From Nymphaea colorata (lineage: Eukaryota > Streptophyta > Magnoliopsida > Nymphaeales > Nymphaeaceae): DNA of 64,000 nucleotides. Position numbers and translations under genes: made by a program. The stretch lies in contig NC_045139.1 in the NCBI RefSeq assembly GCF_008831285.2, positions 17,840,354 through 17,904,353 of the forward strand, written 5' to 3'. The notes under the pieces are model-generated. The model saw nothing but the letters and a program-made list of their open reading frames with translations, made no database searches and was not told the DNA's origin. This document shows, piece by piece, positions 62,231 to 64,000 of the stretch; position 1 is the stretch's first letter; every line of letters begins with the position of its first letter.

Positions 62231-64000
62231 ATTGCATCCATCCTATAGTTCCGATTTCTTTTATACTGATATAGGCTTGCCTTGTTTAGATTATTAGTTG
62301 GTGGTCCATAACTTTTTGTCATCTTGTCCAAGTATGGCACTGGCTTTATTTTGTTACACGTTCTCTTAAGTTGTTTTTACTGCAACTCACTCTACCCCGT
62401 GGTCTTCAAGCCATTTACACAGTTGATCCACTTTGTATTTCTCTTTCTTTCTGTACACTCCAAGCCTGCATGTTTTTCGAAGGGACCGTATGTCTATTGA
62501 AAAACTTCTTCCTCACTTAATTTAACTGCTTATTCTAATGTTTATTTGAGTGGTCGGGGGAAGGAGGTGCATTGAAATGACCGACATTAGCAGTTTATGT
62601 ATCTTTTTAGGTGAATCCCTTGTTTCATGAAGGTACAGTTAATGGTCACATTTGTATATCAGTCCACCTATCTGTGAAAAGATGGAGACTCCTTGCTGTG
62701 CCCATAAAAAATTCTTCTACTTTAATAATCTTTGAATATTTGCTTTTTCTTTTGCAAAAATTACTGCTCTCAAAGTACATAACCAGTCAAATTGCTGTTA
62801 GCCAAACCTGTAACATCTATCCAACATGAAGTTCTGGACAAGGAAAAAAAATAAAAACTTCTAATCCTTCTATCCATATTTGCTTTCATCATAGTTTTGA
62901 ACGTTTGTGCTATTTTTTCCGTCGGGGTCCTATTTTCATGTTGATCTTTCTTTTCTTGGAAGCATCTTCACTTTCTTGAATAGCATAAAGAGGAACAAAA
63001 GTGCATTTAAAAATGCAGTTTTAATTTCTTGGGAGGGAGAAGCAGTTAATTAAACAGTTTCATGTTATATCAATTAATTAATTACGCACTTTTATTTTAA
63101 AACCTTTTTTGGAAAAGTTTCAGAAGTGCATTTAAAGAATCGATTCATAATAATAAAAAGCACACATAATCTTTTTGTATTCTTGAACAAAGACGCTCAG
63201 GTAATCATTAATAGAAAAGCAATCATTTTGCATAAAAAGGACCAAAATTTGTAAGCTCATTTATTTGTACTAGTTTTTCAATAATATTATGCGTGATTAA
63301 TTATATTTAAATAACTTTGTTTCTCAATATATCAAAATAATGACGTGATATTTTTTGTTCATGTTAAACAGATTTTCAAGGGACTGAATTTAACTGATTT
63401 AACAATTGATTCTTATGAACCTTTTTTTCTTAACAATAAAAAGATTTTGGTTTATATTCTTAACAATACAAGAGGGTTAGGTGTATTCTTTTTTGTGTGA
63501 ATTTTTAGATACATTTTTATAAATTACCCCTGCTATTTTAAGTGAGTAAGATGAAGTGAGGACGCATTATAAACATGGATTTGCCTTCTTTTTATGAGGT
63601 TTGAATTGCGGAATTGCAGAATTAAAATTCTTATTTCATTCCACAATTCTTTATTGAATTTGACGATACTTGAATTGCCTCATCAAAGTAATGAAAAAGG
63701 CTTCGGGTCCAAGCCGGATGCAAGTATTGTTAAATCCAGTTAATTCGGTGCTCGCTAATCAGATGCCAATTAAATTAGGTCATCTAAAAAGAAACGTATA
63801 CTAAAAGATCCAACTAATCATCCTACAATTAAGATTAATAGATATTCGTTAGATATCAGACGAGCAAGAATATCATAATCTAAACCCGGATATGACTACA
63901 ATTGTCCTTCCAAAATTAGAATAATAAATCGAAAATACGTAGCGGTGCCAATTGTTCATGCATGGACCCTGCTACTTGCAGTGTGATAAAAGCTGGACCA
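62230..64000. other. AT-rich intergenic sequence, nothing recognised
   Basis: There are many A- and T-runs and short open frames only. No module copies, BURP exons, RNA genes or transposon ends could be supported. Confidence 0.4.

Overview
This window is nuclear DNA of a flowering plant. The evidence is spliced genes with GT-AG introns and TATA boxes, plant-only BURP-domain proteins, many AT-rich repeats, plant-type hAT/MITE insertions, and long intergenic space. I cannot name the species from sequence alone. Nothing prokaryotic or viral is present.

The theme is a BURP-domain gene cluster, with every member on the minus strand. Each gene has three exons: a tiny signal-peptide exon (36-48 bp), a short exon with the MSP..YW..LLP.TPIP segment (112-135 bp), and a large BURP exon of about 800 bp. 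Two closely related genes are intact: B (21506-24227, 319 aa) and C (41848-44596, 318 aa). A diverged gene D (57049-58593, 315 aa) is also intact. Gene A (cut by the left edge, first exon at 1755) carries a 20-bp tandem duplication in exon 2 that throws exon 3 out of frame. Three more copies are pseudogenes: E (28366-30480), E2 (51694-53858) and F (60239-60850). E and E2 belong to one duplicated 2.5-kb block.

Between these genes lies the most unusual feature. The BURP 5' module (start of intron 1, first exon, promoter and about 1.5 kb of upstream DNA) is repeated at least a dozen more times without exons 2 and 3. Six of these orphan first exons still begin with ATG, encode a hydrophobic signal-peptide start, end at a GT donor and have lengths divisible by three. 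They could therefore splice in frame onto exon 2. Others are frameshifted or have lost the exon.

The repeated modules act as empty-site controls for mobile elements. They reveal a 145-bp hAT element with a perfect 8-bp target duplication (45779-45923), a 456-bp hAT-like element with an internal 191-bp duplication (46648-47103), a nested pair around 54853-55436, and a 200-bp insertion (35682-35881). A GC-rich element (about 39272-40143) appears to have captured pieces of a receptor-like kinase and probably of an RBM39/CC1-like splicing factor. There are also coiled-coil gene fragments (9888, 19756), a lone exon with good splice sites (6162-6322), SINE-like sequences, minisatellites and long TA tracts.

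Right of gene D the array stops. The segment 60940-62230 holds plus-strand coding-like pieces of an unrecognised, apparently degenerate gene. The rest to 64000 is AT-rich with nothing identifiable. All functional statements are inferred from sequence patterns; no database search was possible.
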